A stretch of DNA of 42,698 nt from an uncultured Verrucomicrobia subdivision 3 bacterium (GTDB taxonomy: Bacteria; Verrucomicrobiota; Verrucomicrobiae; Limisphaerales; UBA11358): the NCBI GenBank assembly GCA_903847285.1, contig CAINDH010000124.1, forward strand, positions 1-42,698, in the 5' to 3' direction. The notes beneath the pieces were generated by a model. That model was not told the origin of the DNA and did not search any database. It worked only from the letters and a program-made list of their open reading frames with translations. Below, piece after piece: positions 1 through 8,682 of this stretch; position 1 is the stretch's first letter; each line of letters begins with the position of its first letter. The position numbers and the translations under genes were made by a program.

Positions 1-1
1 G

Positions 2-523
2 ACGGCGTTGCTGCATTCGCCCATCCACGAGGAACGGCTGCTGGCGTTGCTGATTTTGGTGGACGGCTATGCGCGGGCCGATGCCGCCGGTCGCGCCAAA
101 ATCTACGCGCTCTATCTGGAACAGCTCGACCGCGTGAACAATTGGGATCTGGTGGATTCGTCCGCGCCTTACATCGTCGGGCCGCATCTGGCGGAGCGGT
201 CGCGCACGATTTTGTTCCGTCTGGCGCGCGCGAAAAATCTTTGGCATCGCCGCGTGGCCATGCTCGCGACGTTTCATTTCATCCGCCAAAACGATTTCGC
301 CGATGTGCTGCGGCTCGCGGAACTGTTGCGCGATGACGAACACGATCTGATGCACAAGGCCGTGGGCTGGATGCTCCGCGAAATCGGCAAGCGGGATGTG
401 GCGGTGTTGCAGAAATTTCTCCAGCAGCACGCCCCACGGATGCCGCGCACGATGTTGCGGTATGCGATTGAGAAATTTCCGGAACGTGAGCGCCAGCGGT
501 ATCTTCGCTCCGGCAAGTCTTAA
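2..523 (+). CDS. AlkD-like DNA alkylation repair protein, 5'-truncated by window edge
   Basis: The reading frame is already open at base 2, so the N-terminus lies outside the window; the first in-window start-like codon (TTG at 8) is probably internal. The visible 173 residues are helical, HEAT-like. They carry SPIHEERLLAL near the start, NNWDLVDSSAPYIVG in the middle and a C-terminal stretch with many Arg and Leu residues. This matches the AlkD family of HEAT-repeat DNA glycosylases, which remove N3- and N7-alkylated purines; the WDLVD-type Trp/Asp segment belongs to the catalytic region of that family. About 50-70 N-terminal residues are missing compared with the usual 220-240. Family assignment is from sequence memory and the missing part cannot be judged. 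No partner genes are visible on this side. Confidence 0.85.
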   Translation, partial: TALLHSPIHEERLLALLILVDGYARADAAGRAKIYALYLEQLDRVNNWDLVDSSAPYIVGPHLAERSRTILFRLARAKNLWHRRVAMLATFHFIRQNDFADVLRLAELLRDDEHDLMHKAVGWMLREIGKRDVAVLQKFLQQHAPRMPRTMLRYAIEKFPERERQRYLRSGKS

Positions 524-629
524 GCCTGGTCGATGTGACGGCAAATTCACCGCGTGGGCGGAACGTGATGCCGGCGGAAGAAAAGTCTCCGGCGAACCAG
601 AAAATACAACTGCGACTCCGCACCACAGC

Positions 630-652
630 CCTCTCCCCTCAAAGGGGCGAGG
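630..652. other. CCTC-CCCC/GGGG-GAGG hairpin downstream of alkD-like gene
   Basis: The arms CCTC and CCCC pair with GGGG and GAGG around a TCAAA loop, with one mismatch between the two stem segments. It lies 107 bases after the alkD-like stop and is not followed by a T run, so it may be an intergenic palindrome rather than an intrinsic terminator. A second small stem (GCCAC/GTGGC, 722-734) lies downstream. Nothing else is recognisable in 524-772. Confidence 0.4.
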
Positions 653-772
653 AAGATAATACGTCGATTGAGCGGTGAGGGTGGTTATCCAGAAATAGCG
701 GCGCCAACTCGTTCCGGCTTCGCCACATTGTGGCCTACAAAAAATGACCTCGGGATTCTGCCTAAAAAGAAA

Positions 773-798
773 AAGGGCGGCCATCGCTGGCCGCCCTT
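773..798 (-). terminator. Intrinsic terminator of the H-X9-DG prepilin gene
   Basis: An 11-bp perfect stem (AAGGGCGGCCA with TGGCCGCCCTT) has a 4-base loop. Read on the minus strand it follows the prepilin stop and is succeeded by a T-rich run (CCCTTTTTCTTTTTA). The same stem occurs at 4152-4177 with one loop base changed. Confidence 0.85.
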
Positions 799-817
799 GA
801 ATTTTTAACTCACAGCT

Positions 818-1696
818 CTACTGCTGGCGATATGGCACGTCCCAAATGACATCAGGCAACAAAGGCTCCTTTTGCCCACCAGTGGAAGGATTGTTCTGAA
901 TATAGCTGGTTTTGAAATACTGAACATGCCCGTCAAAAAAATTGATGCTTCCGCCCTTGCTATGCCGCGAAGCGAAGCTGTTTTGGCGATTGGCCGGATT
1001 CACAGAATTGAACTGAGGTGAACCGTTGACGACTTCAGTGGTCGGGTTAAACACGCAGTCGAACAAAAAGACCACTGCCGATGGATTTTTTAATGTAGTC
1101 GTTTTTGGCATTACGACTTGACCGTTTTGCTTATTAACTGCGGTATAAGTGCCATCGTTTGCCCGCTTCAAATCAATGTTCATGTCGTAACTAAAATACC
1201 CCAAACCGCCGCCGGCAGTAGCGACTGTCTGCTGGTCTGCGGCTGTCATGCTGGCACCAGGACATGACCAAATCTTGCTGGCAGAAATATATGGAGCCGG
1301 TGGACCATCGTAATTGAACGGCGGGAATTTATAAAAGCTGCCACCGGGCTGAGCATAGTAAGTGGCAAGCGGTTTTTCACTAAAGAGAGGAGGCAACAGA
1401 TTGAACCAAGCGCGCAAATCATCGGGATATCCATTCCCGCTGGAGCCTGGATATGATCCGGTGTCAGGCATGCCATCAAGCGGTATGCGATCCCGGTTCT
1501 CGGGGGCATACATCTGAATTGACAGGCCCCATTGTCGCAAGTTTGAGACACAGGAAATTTGCTGGGCTTTTTGTTTCGCCTTAGCCAAGGCGGGCAAGAG
1601 CATGGCGGCAAGAATGGCGATGATGGCGATTACAACAAGTAGCTCAATCAGTGTAAAAGCCTTTAAGCCAGGCTTGTTGAATTTATACGTTTTCAT
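818..1696 (-). CDS. Prepilin-type protein with N-terminal methylation site and H-X9-DG C-terminal motif
   Basis: 292 aa. The N-terminus has a short basic leader followed by [20 protein letters not shown], a class III (type IV pilin) signal; prepilin peptidase would cut before Phe14, with Ala rather than Gly at -1 and Glu at +5. The hydrophobic helix runs to about residue 36 and continues as a charged KAKQKAQ helix. The C-terminal part contains [14 protein letters not shown], the H-X9-DG motif of the large DUF1559-like prepilin families of Planctomycetes and Verrucomicrobia. Their exact substrate is unknown; they are exported through type II secretion or type IV pilus machinery. The ATG at 1696 is preceded by no clear Shine-Dalgarno. 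The gene is monocistronic: it has its own terminator and diverges from the next gene. A PilC/GspF gene and three minor pseudopilins lie elsewhere in the window. Confidence 0.93.
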   Translation of the reverse strand: MKTYKFNKPGLKAFTLIELLVVIAIIAILAAMLLPALAKAKQKAQQISCVSNLRQWGLSIQMYAPENRDRIPLDGMPDTGSYPGSSGNGYPDDLRAWFNLLPPLFSEKPLATYYAQPGGSFYKFPPFNYDGPPAPYISASKIWSCPGASMTAADQQTVATAGGGLGYFSYDMNIDLKRANDGTYTAVNKQNGQVVMPKTTTLKNPSAVVFLFDCVFNPTTEVVNGSPQFNSVNPANRQNSFASRHSKGGSINFFDGHVQYFKTSYIQNNPSTGGQKEPLLPDVIWDVPYRQQ

Positions 1697-1884
1697 AGTT
1701 CAGGCTTTGATTCAAACGATGTGTTCTTCTTTTTTCCTTTGACCGACTGTATTTTGATTTGCTGATAAAATCAAGGCTTGTGAATAAGTTTTCCAGCCTC
1801 TTTTGGTCACGTTTTAGTGACAAACTCCAAGGGCGAAGCGTTTGCGATTGAAAAATCTCTCGTCCACAGCATTATGCTGATGCC

Positions 1885-4116
1885 ATGCCGGTGCGCGATC
1901 CTCAATTCAAAAATCAAACCTTGATCTACATCGGTCTAGCCGTCGTCACCCTCAGCCTGTATTTGCGAGTGCTGGGCTTCAATTTTGTCGAATATGATGA
2001 CCAGCAATATGTGACCGACAACGCCCACGTGCAGGCGGGGCTGACATGGAGTGGGGTGGTTTGGGCATTTGGTTTTCATGCAGGTAACTGGCATCCGCTC
2101 GCCTGGCTCTCGCACATGATGGACTGTCAGCTTTTTGGCGCGCGGGCGGGCGGACATCATTTCACCAGCGTGCTGCTACACACAGCCACCACGCTACTGC
2201 TGTTCACGCTGTTAAAACGTCTCACGGGTTTTATCTGGCGCAGCGCGGCTGTAGCGGCTTTGTTCGCATGGCATCCATTGCACGTTGAATCCGTGGCGTG
2301 GGTGGCGGAACGCAAAGATGTGCTGTGTGCATTTTTCTGGATGCTCACGCTGCTGGCCTATACTCGATTTACGGAGAACAAATCCACTGCCCGCTATTTC
2401 ACCGCACTCGGCGTATTTACGCTGGCGTTGATGGCGAAACCCATGGCCGTAACGCTCCCGTTCGTTTTGTTGCTGCTGGATTTTTGGCCGCTGGGCAGAA
2501 TTAAAAATGAAAAATCAAAACTTAAAAATGTCTGGCCGCTAGTGCTGGAAAAAGCTCCCTTCCTGGCGCTATCCGCCGGAGCCTGCTGGCTAACTTTGCA
2601 GGCGCAACAAATCGCCATCGTCTCCACCGCCGGCTTGACGCTGCCGCAACGATTCGCACACACACTGGTCGCATACGACCATTATTTCCGGGCCACGTTT
2701 TTCCCGGTGAATCTGGCGGTGTATTACCCCTATGTCATCAGTCTGGATGCGGGAACAGTGATTGTTTCCGGCATCGTTCTGGCGTTAATCACGGTGCTGG
2801 CCCTGATGAATTGGCGACAACGCCCGTGGATAATTTTTGGGTGGCTTTGGTTTTTAGGAACACTCGTGCCGGTCATCGGACTGGTGCAGGTGGGCGACCA
2901 AGCCTGGGCCGATCGTTACACTTACCTGCCGCTGGTGGGATTGTTTGTGTCGCTGGTATGGCTTGCCGCTGAAATAATCAAAAATAAAAATGGTGCGCGC
3001 GCCCTAGCAGGTGTGGCGGGCGTGGCGATGCTGATAATGACTTCCGTTCAGTTAAGCCACTGGAAAAACACCTGGACGCTGTTCGACCACGCGAACAAGG
3101 TGACGAAGGAAAATTACATGGCCATCACGGTGCTCGCCAGCCAGCTCGCCAAACAAAACAAGCTCGATGAGGCCATCGCACTCTACAATCAGGCATTAAG
3201 CTACAAGCCGACGTTTCCCGAGACACATTTTTTTCTCGGCAACGCGTTTGACCAACTTGGCCGACCAGACGAGGCGGTGGCGGAATATGAAAAGGCGCTC
3301 TGGTTCAAACCGATGCAGGAACAAACGCATATCTTTCTTGGCATCGTTCTCGGCAAACAAAAAAAATATGCGGAAGCCATCACCAACTACGAAGCCGCGC
3401 TCAAGATTGCGCCGGATTCCGCCGTGACGCACAACAACCTTGCCCGCATCTACCACACACAGGGAAAATTTGACGAGGCCATCACTCACTATCAAGCCGC
3501 ACTCCAGCTTAATCCCAAGCTCGCGCTGGCGCACAACAACCTCGGTATTTTACTGCTGCAAAAAAACGATCTCGCTGGCGGCACCGCGCAGTTGCGTGAG
3601 GCCATGCGTTTAAATCCGACCAATTCCGAAACCATCCTCAACCTTGGCATCGCATTGAACCAGCAGCAAAAATGGCCTGAGGCGGTCGCTCTTTTCTCCA
3701 AAGTGGTTCCAAATGATTCCCCAGATGTGCGGGGACACCTTGAATTTGGTGTCGCGCTTGCAAAGGAGAAGCAGATCCGCGAAGCGATGGCGCAGTTCGC
3801 CGCCGCATTACTGATCCAGCCGGATGTCCCCAACGCACTAGACGGGCTGGCGTGGATTTTAGCCACTGATGGCAAGGCAGAAAACCGGAATGGTGGAGAG
3901 GCGTTAAAGTTGGCGAGGCGCGCTTGCGAAATTACCCAGAATAAAGATGCGGTTAAAATCAAAACCCTTGCCGCTGCCTACGCGGAGGTCGGACAGTTTG
4001 CCGAGGCGCAAAAATTTGCCGCACAAGCAGCGGGTTTGACCGGTGATTTTGAACTGCGAAGTCTTTGCGAACGCATGGCAACGGCATTCGTAAAATCACA
4101 ACCGTGGCGTGAATAA
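1885..4116 (+). CDS. TMTC-like multi-pass membrane protein with C-terminal TPR repeats
   Basis: 743 aa. The N-terminal half (about 13-385) is a polytopic membrane region with roughly ten hydrophobic segments. It carries the acidic loop motif EYDDQQYVTDN (about residues 36-46) and HPLHVESVAWVAERKD (about 132-147), both characteristic of the TMTC/PMT-like GT-C fold glycosyltransferases, where the Asp pair after TM1 is the proposed catalytic and metal-binding site. From about residue 395 to 700 there are eight or so TPR units (for example FPETHFFLGNAFDQLGRPDEA), expected to bind protein partners. In animals TMTC proteins O-mannosylate cadherins; the bacterial substrate is not known, so transferase activity is inferred. 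The ATG at 1885 is the first start with the hydrophobic N-terminus. Two AT-rich stretches (about 2500-2530 and 2970-2990) encode Lys/Asn-rich loops unlike the rest of the gene. Confidence 0.85.
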   Translation: MPVRDPQFKNQTLIYIGLAVVTLSLYLRVLGFNFVEYDDQQYVTDNAHVQAGLTWSGVVWAFGFHAGNWHPLAWLSHMMDCQLFGARAGGHHFTSVLLHTATTLLLFTLLKRLTGFIWRSAAVAALFAWHPLHVESVAWVAERKDVLCAFFWMLTLLAYTRFTENKSTARYFTALGVFTLALMAKPMAVTLPFVLLLLDFWPLGRIKNEKSKLKNVWPLVLEKAPFLALSAGACWLTLQAQQIAIVSTAGLTLPQRFAHTLVAYDHYFRATFFPVNLAVYYPYVISLDAGTVIVSGIVLALITVLALMNWRQRPWIIFGWLWFLGTLVPVIGLVQVGDQAWADRYTYLPLVGLFVSLVWLAAEIIKNKNGARALAGVAGVAMLIMTSVQLSHWKNTWTLFDHANKVTKENYMAITVLASQLAKQNKLDEAIALYNQALSYKPTFPETHFFLGNAFDQLGRPDEAVAEYEKALWFKPMQEQTHIFLGIVLGKQKKYAEAITNYEAALKIAPDSAVTHNNLARIYHTQGKFDEAITHYQAALQLNPKLALAHNNLGILLLQKNDLAGGTAQLREAMRLNPTNSETILNLGIALNQQQKWPEAVALFSKVVPNDSPDVRGHLEFGVALAKEKQIREAMAQFAAALLIQPDVPNALDGLAWILATDGKAENRNGGEALKLARRACEITQNKDAVKIKTLAAAYAEVGQFAEAQKFAAQAAGLTGDFELRSLCERMATAFVKSQPWRE

Positions 4117-4151
4117 CACAATCAGTTGAACAATTTCACTGGAAAATAAAA

Positions 4152-4177
4152 AAGGGCGGCCATTGCTGGCCGCCCTT
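4152..4177. terminator. Bidirectional intrinsic terminator between converging genes
   Basis: The stem AAGGGCGGCCA/TGGCCGCCCTT has loop TTGC, an A-rich run on the left and TTGAATTTTATTT on the right, so it can serve the TPR gene (+) and the large secreted protein gene (-). It is nearly identical to the terminator at 773-798. Confidence 0.85.
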
Positions 4178-4195
4178 GAATTTTATTTCCATCCG

Positions 4196-6739
4196 TTACG
4201 GATGGAGCAAGCGATAGAACCGGGTTGGTTCCGCTGTGATGTTGGTAACAAAACCACTGGCCGCGCCAGAAACGGTGGTCCAAGGTCCGAGCAGACTGGT
4301 TGCAGTTTGCAGGGTGAATGAATTATCAGACCAAGTGAAGGTCAGATTAGTGCCTGACACCGCATTTGTCAGTGCAATCGGCGTGACCACCGCCACGTTG
4401 GTGACGGTAATGGTAATCACACTGGAGCTGACACCTCCCAGAGCATCCGTAATGTCATAGTTGATGGTAGCCGAACCGGTAAAATTCACCGCTGGCTGGA
4501 ACTGAACATCCGTTCCAGAGTTGATGATGGTTGCGGTGCCGCTGGAAGGAGTGACCGCTGTGATGGTGGCCGGGAAGGCGGGAGGATACACCAAGTCGTT
4601 GGCCAGAGGGCTGGGAGCCAGTGTGGTTGCGGCGCTGTTCTTGGCCATGCCGTAGCTATCTGGATTGGCGACCGGTGCAATGTTGGTATCAATGTCAGAG
4701 AACCGAGTTGGCGCAATCGCGAAGTTCGGATTGCCCGCATTCATGCTTCCAATAACCACACCGGTGACGGTCTTGGCATAAGCCGGGTAGATTTGGCCCA
4801 TCACGTCCGGATCCAAGGCCGAGAACCACAAGTTGGCTTTCTGGCCGAGCGCGTTAGTAACGGTAACAAAACCGTTGGTAATAATGGCTCCGGTATTGTT
4901 TCCGAAGAACACATTCGTCAGTTGAACATATCTGCCAGCAATCGTGTAGTTCACATTGCTAAAATTATTGTTGGTGTATGTAAATGGAATTGCCAACGGC
5001 GTGGGCAGCGCATTGCCACTGCTATTGACCGTGTAGGAGGTGTAAGGCTTGGTAGTCGTGTCCGCAGTTAATTCGAGACCGCTGCTGAAGCTGGACAGCA
5101 CACCAACGAACGTGACGCTGTCACCCATCATCGGACGGAAGGTAGAACCAAACGTCGCGAAGATATTAATACCAGCGGTAGCATCCTGCAGATAGTAAGA
5201 GGAAGTATTGCCGCTAGTCAGGTTGGTGTAGGTTGTGAGGATGCCGGTGACCTTAAATGGCGTAGTTGTGTTGGTCGGGACATACTGGCTGTTGGGATCC
5301 ACAAGCGAGCGCAGAAACGCCACAGTAACCAAGGCCGCATCCGTGATGGTCACCACTGCATTGGTGCTAACGATGCCCGGAAGAACCACGTCATTCGTCA
5401 CCGCCACTTTGTATGTAGCAGAATTGGCAGGCACGACATTGTCTATCTCAAACGTGGAGGTGCCCAAACCATTTCCATTATCCGTTTGAACAACTACGTT
5501 GTTGGAAAACCAAGTAAAAGTGGGTGTGCCCGGGCTGGAAATGGTGGTTGTAAGAATGAGGTTTTGACCCGTATAAAGCGACTGGCTTCCAGGTTGAGTA
5601 ACAAAGGTCGGGGGCACCGGCGTCGCACTAATCAACACTTTTACAGGGGCAGTGGTGACAGAGAGTCCGTAAGGCGTGGTAACCGCAAGCCGATAAAAGC
5701 CGCTGTCGGAGGTTTGGCCACTCGCTACCGTCAGCACATTCGTATTTCCATTTGGATTAGTATATGGAACAAAACCAGAAACTGAATTACTGAGATACCA
5801 TTGATAAGTGAGCGCCGCCTGCCCCTGACCTGCAGCAAGTGAGGTTAAAATAAAAGTGCCACCGACAAAATTGGTCGTGCCCACAGGTTGAAAAACAATC
5901 TTTGGAGCCACAGCATTGGTGCTTAAAGTATTGGTAATCGCTTCAACGAATGTAGTGGCCACGGTAAGATTTGAAACAGTTAGGAACCCACCGAAAAATG
6001 ATGCTTGACGAAAGGCGAAACTGTTTGCAAGTAGGGCTGCACTAGGAGTAAAAGGATCACCACTTGTAATCGATGGATCGCTTGAAGAAACGGGGTTAAT
6101 CCAAAGCGTGAGAGCTTGCAGCGTCACAGGGTCCCAGCCGAGAACTACTTGATAATCCGTATTCAAAGCCAAATCTTGCCCAATAATTTTACCAGCCGGA
6201 CCACCGCTGTTTGCAGCGGTAACACCTAGACGATAGGTGTTTGGCAAGGTGGTAAAATTATTCGTGGTCTGGGCGGGGTTTCCAGCTAGCGCCCAAAGTT
6301 TGCCCTCAAAACTACTGGAAGTGGGGACGCCGGAATGAAAATGTGCAAAATAGGACCCGTTAGCCGTTGGTAGGTTTGTAAAGTTTATAATAAAACTCGC
6401 ATAAATTACCTGTTGGGCATTGGTATAAATACTATTATTGGTCAAAGAAAACTGGCGAGCAATGTCATCCTGTCGGGTAGTAGTGACACCCAGATATGCC
6501 GTTGATGTGCCCACCTCAAGCCGGTTATTTTGAACAAAACCATCGCCAGCGATACCAGCATTGGTAGCAGTGCCGCTAAACTTGATCCAGTTGGTTACCA
6601 GAACACCCCCAATAATGTTTGTAGCCGTCCCGACAGCGGGTCCATTTGTATATTTGAATTGTTCCTTGAAAATCACATCCGCTCGGGCAGATAGAACTGC
6701 CATCAAGGCAAAGAGGGTTAGGGCTAGGATTTTTTTCAT
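4196..6739 (-). CDS. Large secreted Asn/Thr-rich protein with LamG-like, Ig-like and OB-like domains
   Basis: 847 aa from the ATG at 6739. A longer frame reaches 6841, but the internal MKKILALTLFALMAVLSARA is a clear signal peptide and an AAGAAAAAAG stretch precedes it, so the shorter start is chosen. After the signal come a beta-rich region of about 230 residues resembling concanavalin/laminin-G folds, and two Ig-like repeats (each with a YQW- or FTW-type core and SGFY- or SATY-type end). Next is a DUF5689/YhcR-like OB segment (PFKVTGILTTY ... YYLQDATAGINIF), then a cadherin-like unit (VANPDSYGMAKNSAATTLAP). The C-terminal module LQTATSLLGPW...RFYRLLHP recurs in two other secreted proteins of this window. 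It is probably extracellular or outer-membrane associated; no catalytic motif is seen, and function is unknown. Confidence 0.88.
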   Translation of the reverse strand: MKKILALTLFALMAVLSARADVIFKEQFKYTNGPAVGTATNIIGGVLVTNWIKFSGTATNAGIAGDGFVQNNRLEVGTSTAYLGVTTTRQDDIARQFSLTNNSIYTNAQQVIYASFIINFTNLPTANGSYFAHFHSGVPTSSSFEGKLWALAGNPAQTTNNFTTLPNTYRLGVTAANSGGPAGKIIGQDLALNTDYQVVLGWDPVTLQALTLWINPVSSSDPSITSGDPFTPSAALLANSFAFRQASFFGGFLTVSNLTVATTFVEAITNTLSTNAVAPKIVFQPVGTTNFVGGTFILTSLAAGQGQAALTYQWYLSNSVSGFVPYTNPNGNTNVLTVASGQTSDSGFYRLAVTTPYGLSVTTAPVKVLISATPVPPTFVTQPGSQSLYTGQNLILTTTISSPGTPTFTWFSNNVVVQTDNGNGLGTSTFEIDNVVPANSATYKVAVTNDVVLPGIVSTNAVVTITDAALVTVAFLRSLVDPNSQYVPTNTTTPFKVTGILTTYTNLTSGNTSSYYLQDATAGINIFATFGSTFRPMMGDSVTFVGVLSSFSSGLELTADTTTKPYTSYTVNSSGNALPTPLAIPFTYTNNNFSNVNYTIAGRYVQLTNVFFGNNTGAIITNGFVTVTNALGQKANLWFSALDPDVMGQIYPAYAKTVTGVVIGSMNAGNPNFAIAPTRFSDIDTNIAPVANPDSYGMAKNSAATTLAPSPLANDLVYPPAFPATITAVTPSSGTATIINSGTDVQFQPAVNFTGSATINYDITDALGGVSSSVITITVTNVAVVTPIALTNAVSGTNLTFTWSDNSFTLQTATSLLGPWTTVSGAASGFVTNITAEPTRFYRLLHP

Positions 6740-6918
6740 ACTTTTTTCTTGGGCTTTGGTTTTTCGTCTTTTTGTTTTTCGATCGGTGATTGATCTAAAC
6801 CTTAAAAATTTTAGCACACATTTGAGGGGCGTGTGTGACATTTTGGAAACGACTGGAACTGGGGGCTAATGCGGGGGCGGGCTGAATGCCCAACGCCGGA
6901 TTCAAATACACAGCCGCC

Positions 6919-6943
6919 TTGTTTGAGAAAGTCATTGTTTGAG
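6919..6943. repeat. Direct repeat TTGTTTGAG x2 in divergent intergenic region
   Basis: Two exact copies of TTGTTTGAG begin at 6919 and 6935, 16 bases apart, in the interval between the divergent secreted-protein gene and the S10 peptidase gene. This is a possible operator or a chance duplication. The remainder of 6842-7063 shows no convincing promoter; a short CCACAGATCACCAATGA stretch at about 6962 resembles the 10-base repeats seen at 16991. Confidence 0.35.
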
Positions 6944-7063
6944 TATTGGTCTTCCTTTGTTACCACAGATCACCAATGACTGTTTTTCTCACAATCATCT
7001 GAATGGAGCAAGCACTTTTCTTGAAACTTGTTCACCGCTTCCTCACAATGCCGCCAGCACGCC

Positions 7064-8617
7064 ATGAAACGAACCCGCCCTCTTCGCCAATCTATGAAAA
7101 AAACCCTGTTAGTTTCGCTCGCTCTCTGCACTGCCGGTGGCCTGCGCGCGGCGGAGACAAACGCGCCCGCCTCGCCGACAAACATTTTTGCCGCCGCTAA
7201 AATTCCGGACGCGGCGCACGAGCCGGTGCGGGTGACGAACTCGGTGACGATCGCCGGGCAGCGCATCACTTACATCGCCGAGACGGGGATGCTGCCGATC
7301 TTGAAGGCGGATGGCGTTTCGCGCGCGTCGGTTTTTTATGTGGCCTACACGCGGACGGACAAAGCGGAAGGCGGAAACCGGAAATCAGAAACGCGGCCGG
7401 TGACGTTTTCGTTCAATGGCGGACCGGGGTCGGCTTCGCTCTGGCTGCACTTGGGCGCACTGGGGCCGCGCCGTGTGAAGATGAATGAGGATGGTTCGCA
7501 GCCACCGCCGCCTTCGGTGCTGGTGGACAATGAATTTTCCATCCTGGATACGAGCGACCTGGTTTTCATTGATCCGGTGGCGACGGGTTTCAGTCGCGCG
7601 GCGAAGGATGAAAAGGCAGACCAATTTTTCGGCGTGGATGCGGATTTGGATTCGGTTGGCGAATTCATCCGGCTGTGGACGACGCGGCATGAGCGCTGGC
7701 TCTCGCCGAAATTTTTGTGCGGCGAAAGCTACGGCGTATATCGCGCGGCGGGGCTGGCGGATCATATGCGCGGGCGTTACGGATTTTATTTCAACGGGCT
7801 GATCATGGTTTCGGGCCTGATGGATTTCGCCACGATCTACAATGTGCCGGGCAATGACTTGCCGTATCCGCTCTTGCTGCCGGCGTTCACGGCGGCGGCG
7901 CACTTCCACAAGAAGCTGCCGCCGGATTTGCAGGCGGATTTGTCGAAAGCGCTGGCGGAATCACGGGAATTTGGGCGCGGGGCGTTCGCTTCGGCGATGC
8001 AGCAAGGCGCGGCGCTGCCTGTGGAAGAAAAACAAAAAGTCATCGTGGAACTCTCGCGGCTGACGGGGCTGACCTCGGAGGTGATTCGCGATAATAATTT
8101 GCGGATCGATCAAGGCACGTTCCGCAAGCAACTGTTGCACAGCGAGGGATTGATTCTCGGCGCTTACGATGCGCGGTTGACGGGGCGCGATGGCGACCAG
8201 GCGTCGCAGGGTCCGGCGTATGATCCTTCGAGCGCGGCGGTGATGGGGCCGTTCTCGGCGGCGATGAATTCGTATGTGCGCAGCGAATTAAAATTTGAGG
8301 ATGACTTGCCTTATGAATTGATCGCGGGCGTGCAGCCGTGGAATTACGGCGCAAAAAATGTGTTCGCGAACACGAGCGAGCGGCTGGCCTCGGTGATGAA
8401 CCAGAATCCGTATCTGAAAATCCTAGTGGTGGGCGGGCGCTGTGATTTGGTCTGCCCGATTGACGCGATGCACCACAGCCTGGACCACATGACGCTGGCG
8501 CCGGAGTTGCGAAAAAATATTTCCTACGCGGAGTATGACGCGGGGCACATGATGTATATCAATCTGCCGGACTTGAAAAAATTATCGGCGGATGTGGAGA
8601 AATTTCTCCAGCCGTAG
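7064..8617 (+). CDS. Secreted serine carboxypeptidase, peptidase family S10
   Basis: 517 aa from the ATG at 7064. The frame extends to a TTG at 7028, and an ATG at 7094 (MKKTLLVSLALCTAGGLRA) is also possible; every choice keeps the signal peptide, so the protein is exported. S10 landmarks are all present: the oxyanion segment NGGPGSASLW (Gly119-Ser123), the nucleophile in CGESYGVYRAAGLADH (Ser222), Asp461 in GGRCDLVCP and His495 in AGHMMY, giving the Ser-Asp-His triad in family order. The family releases C-terminal amino acids from peptides at acidic pH. Length is normal for bacterial members. A run KAEGGNRKSETRP after about residue 100 is a low-complexity insertion-like loop. Intrinsic terminator 8650-8680 follows. 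Confidence 0.93.
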   Translation: MKRTRPLRQSMKKTLLVSLALCTAGGLRAAETNAPASPTNIFAAAKIPDAAHEPVRVTNSVTIAGQRITYIAETGMLPILKADGVSRASVFYVAYTRTDKAEGGNRKSETRPVTFSFNGGPGSASLWLHLGALGPRRVKMNEDGSQPPPPSVLVDNEFSILDTSDLVFIDPVATGFSRAAKDEKADQFFGVDADLDSVGEFIRLWTTRHERWLSPKFLCGESYGVYRAAGLADHMRGRYGFYFNGLIMVSGLMDFATIYNVPGNDLPYPLLLPAFTAAAHFHKKLPPDLQADLSKALAESREFGRGAFASAMQQGAALPVEEKQKVIVELSRLTGLTSEVIRDNNLRIDQGTFRKQLLHSEGLILGAYDARLTGRDGDQASQGPAYDPSSAAVMGPFSAAMNSYVRSELKFEDDLPYELIAGVQPWNYGAKNVFANTSERLASVMNQNPYLKILVVGGRCDLVCPIDAMHHSLDHMTLAPELRKNISYAEYDAGHMMYINLPDLKKLSADVEKFLQP

Positions 8618-8649
8618 CCGACGGGACAAAACGAAATTGCAATTCTTGA

Positions 8650-8680
8650 AAAGTGCTGCCGACATTGTTGGCAGCACTTT
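8650..8680. terminator. Bidirectional intrinsic terminator after S10 peptidase gene
   Basis: An 11-bp stem AAAGTGCTGCC/GGCAGCACTTT has a 9-base loop and is followed on the plus strand by TTTTAATT. The minus-strand pseudopilin cluster ends at 8683, so the hairpin serves both sides; the minus-strand tail is less T-rich. Confidence 0.85.
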
Positions 8681-8682
8681 TT

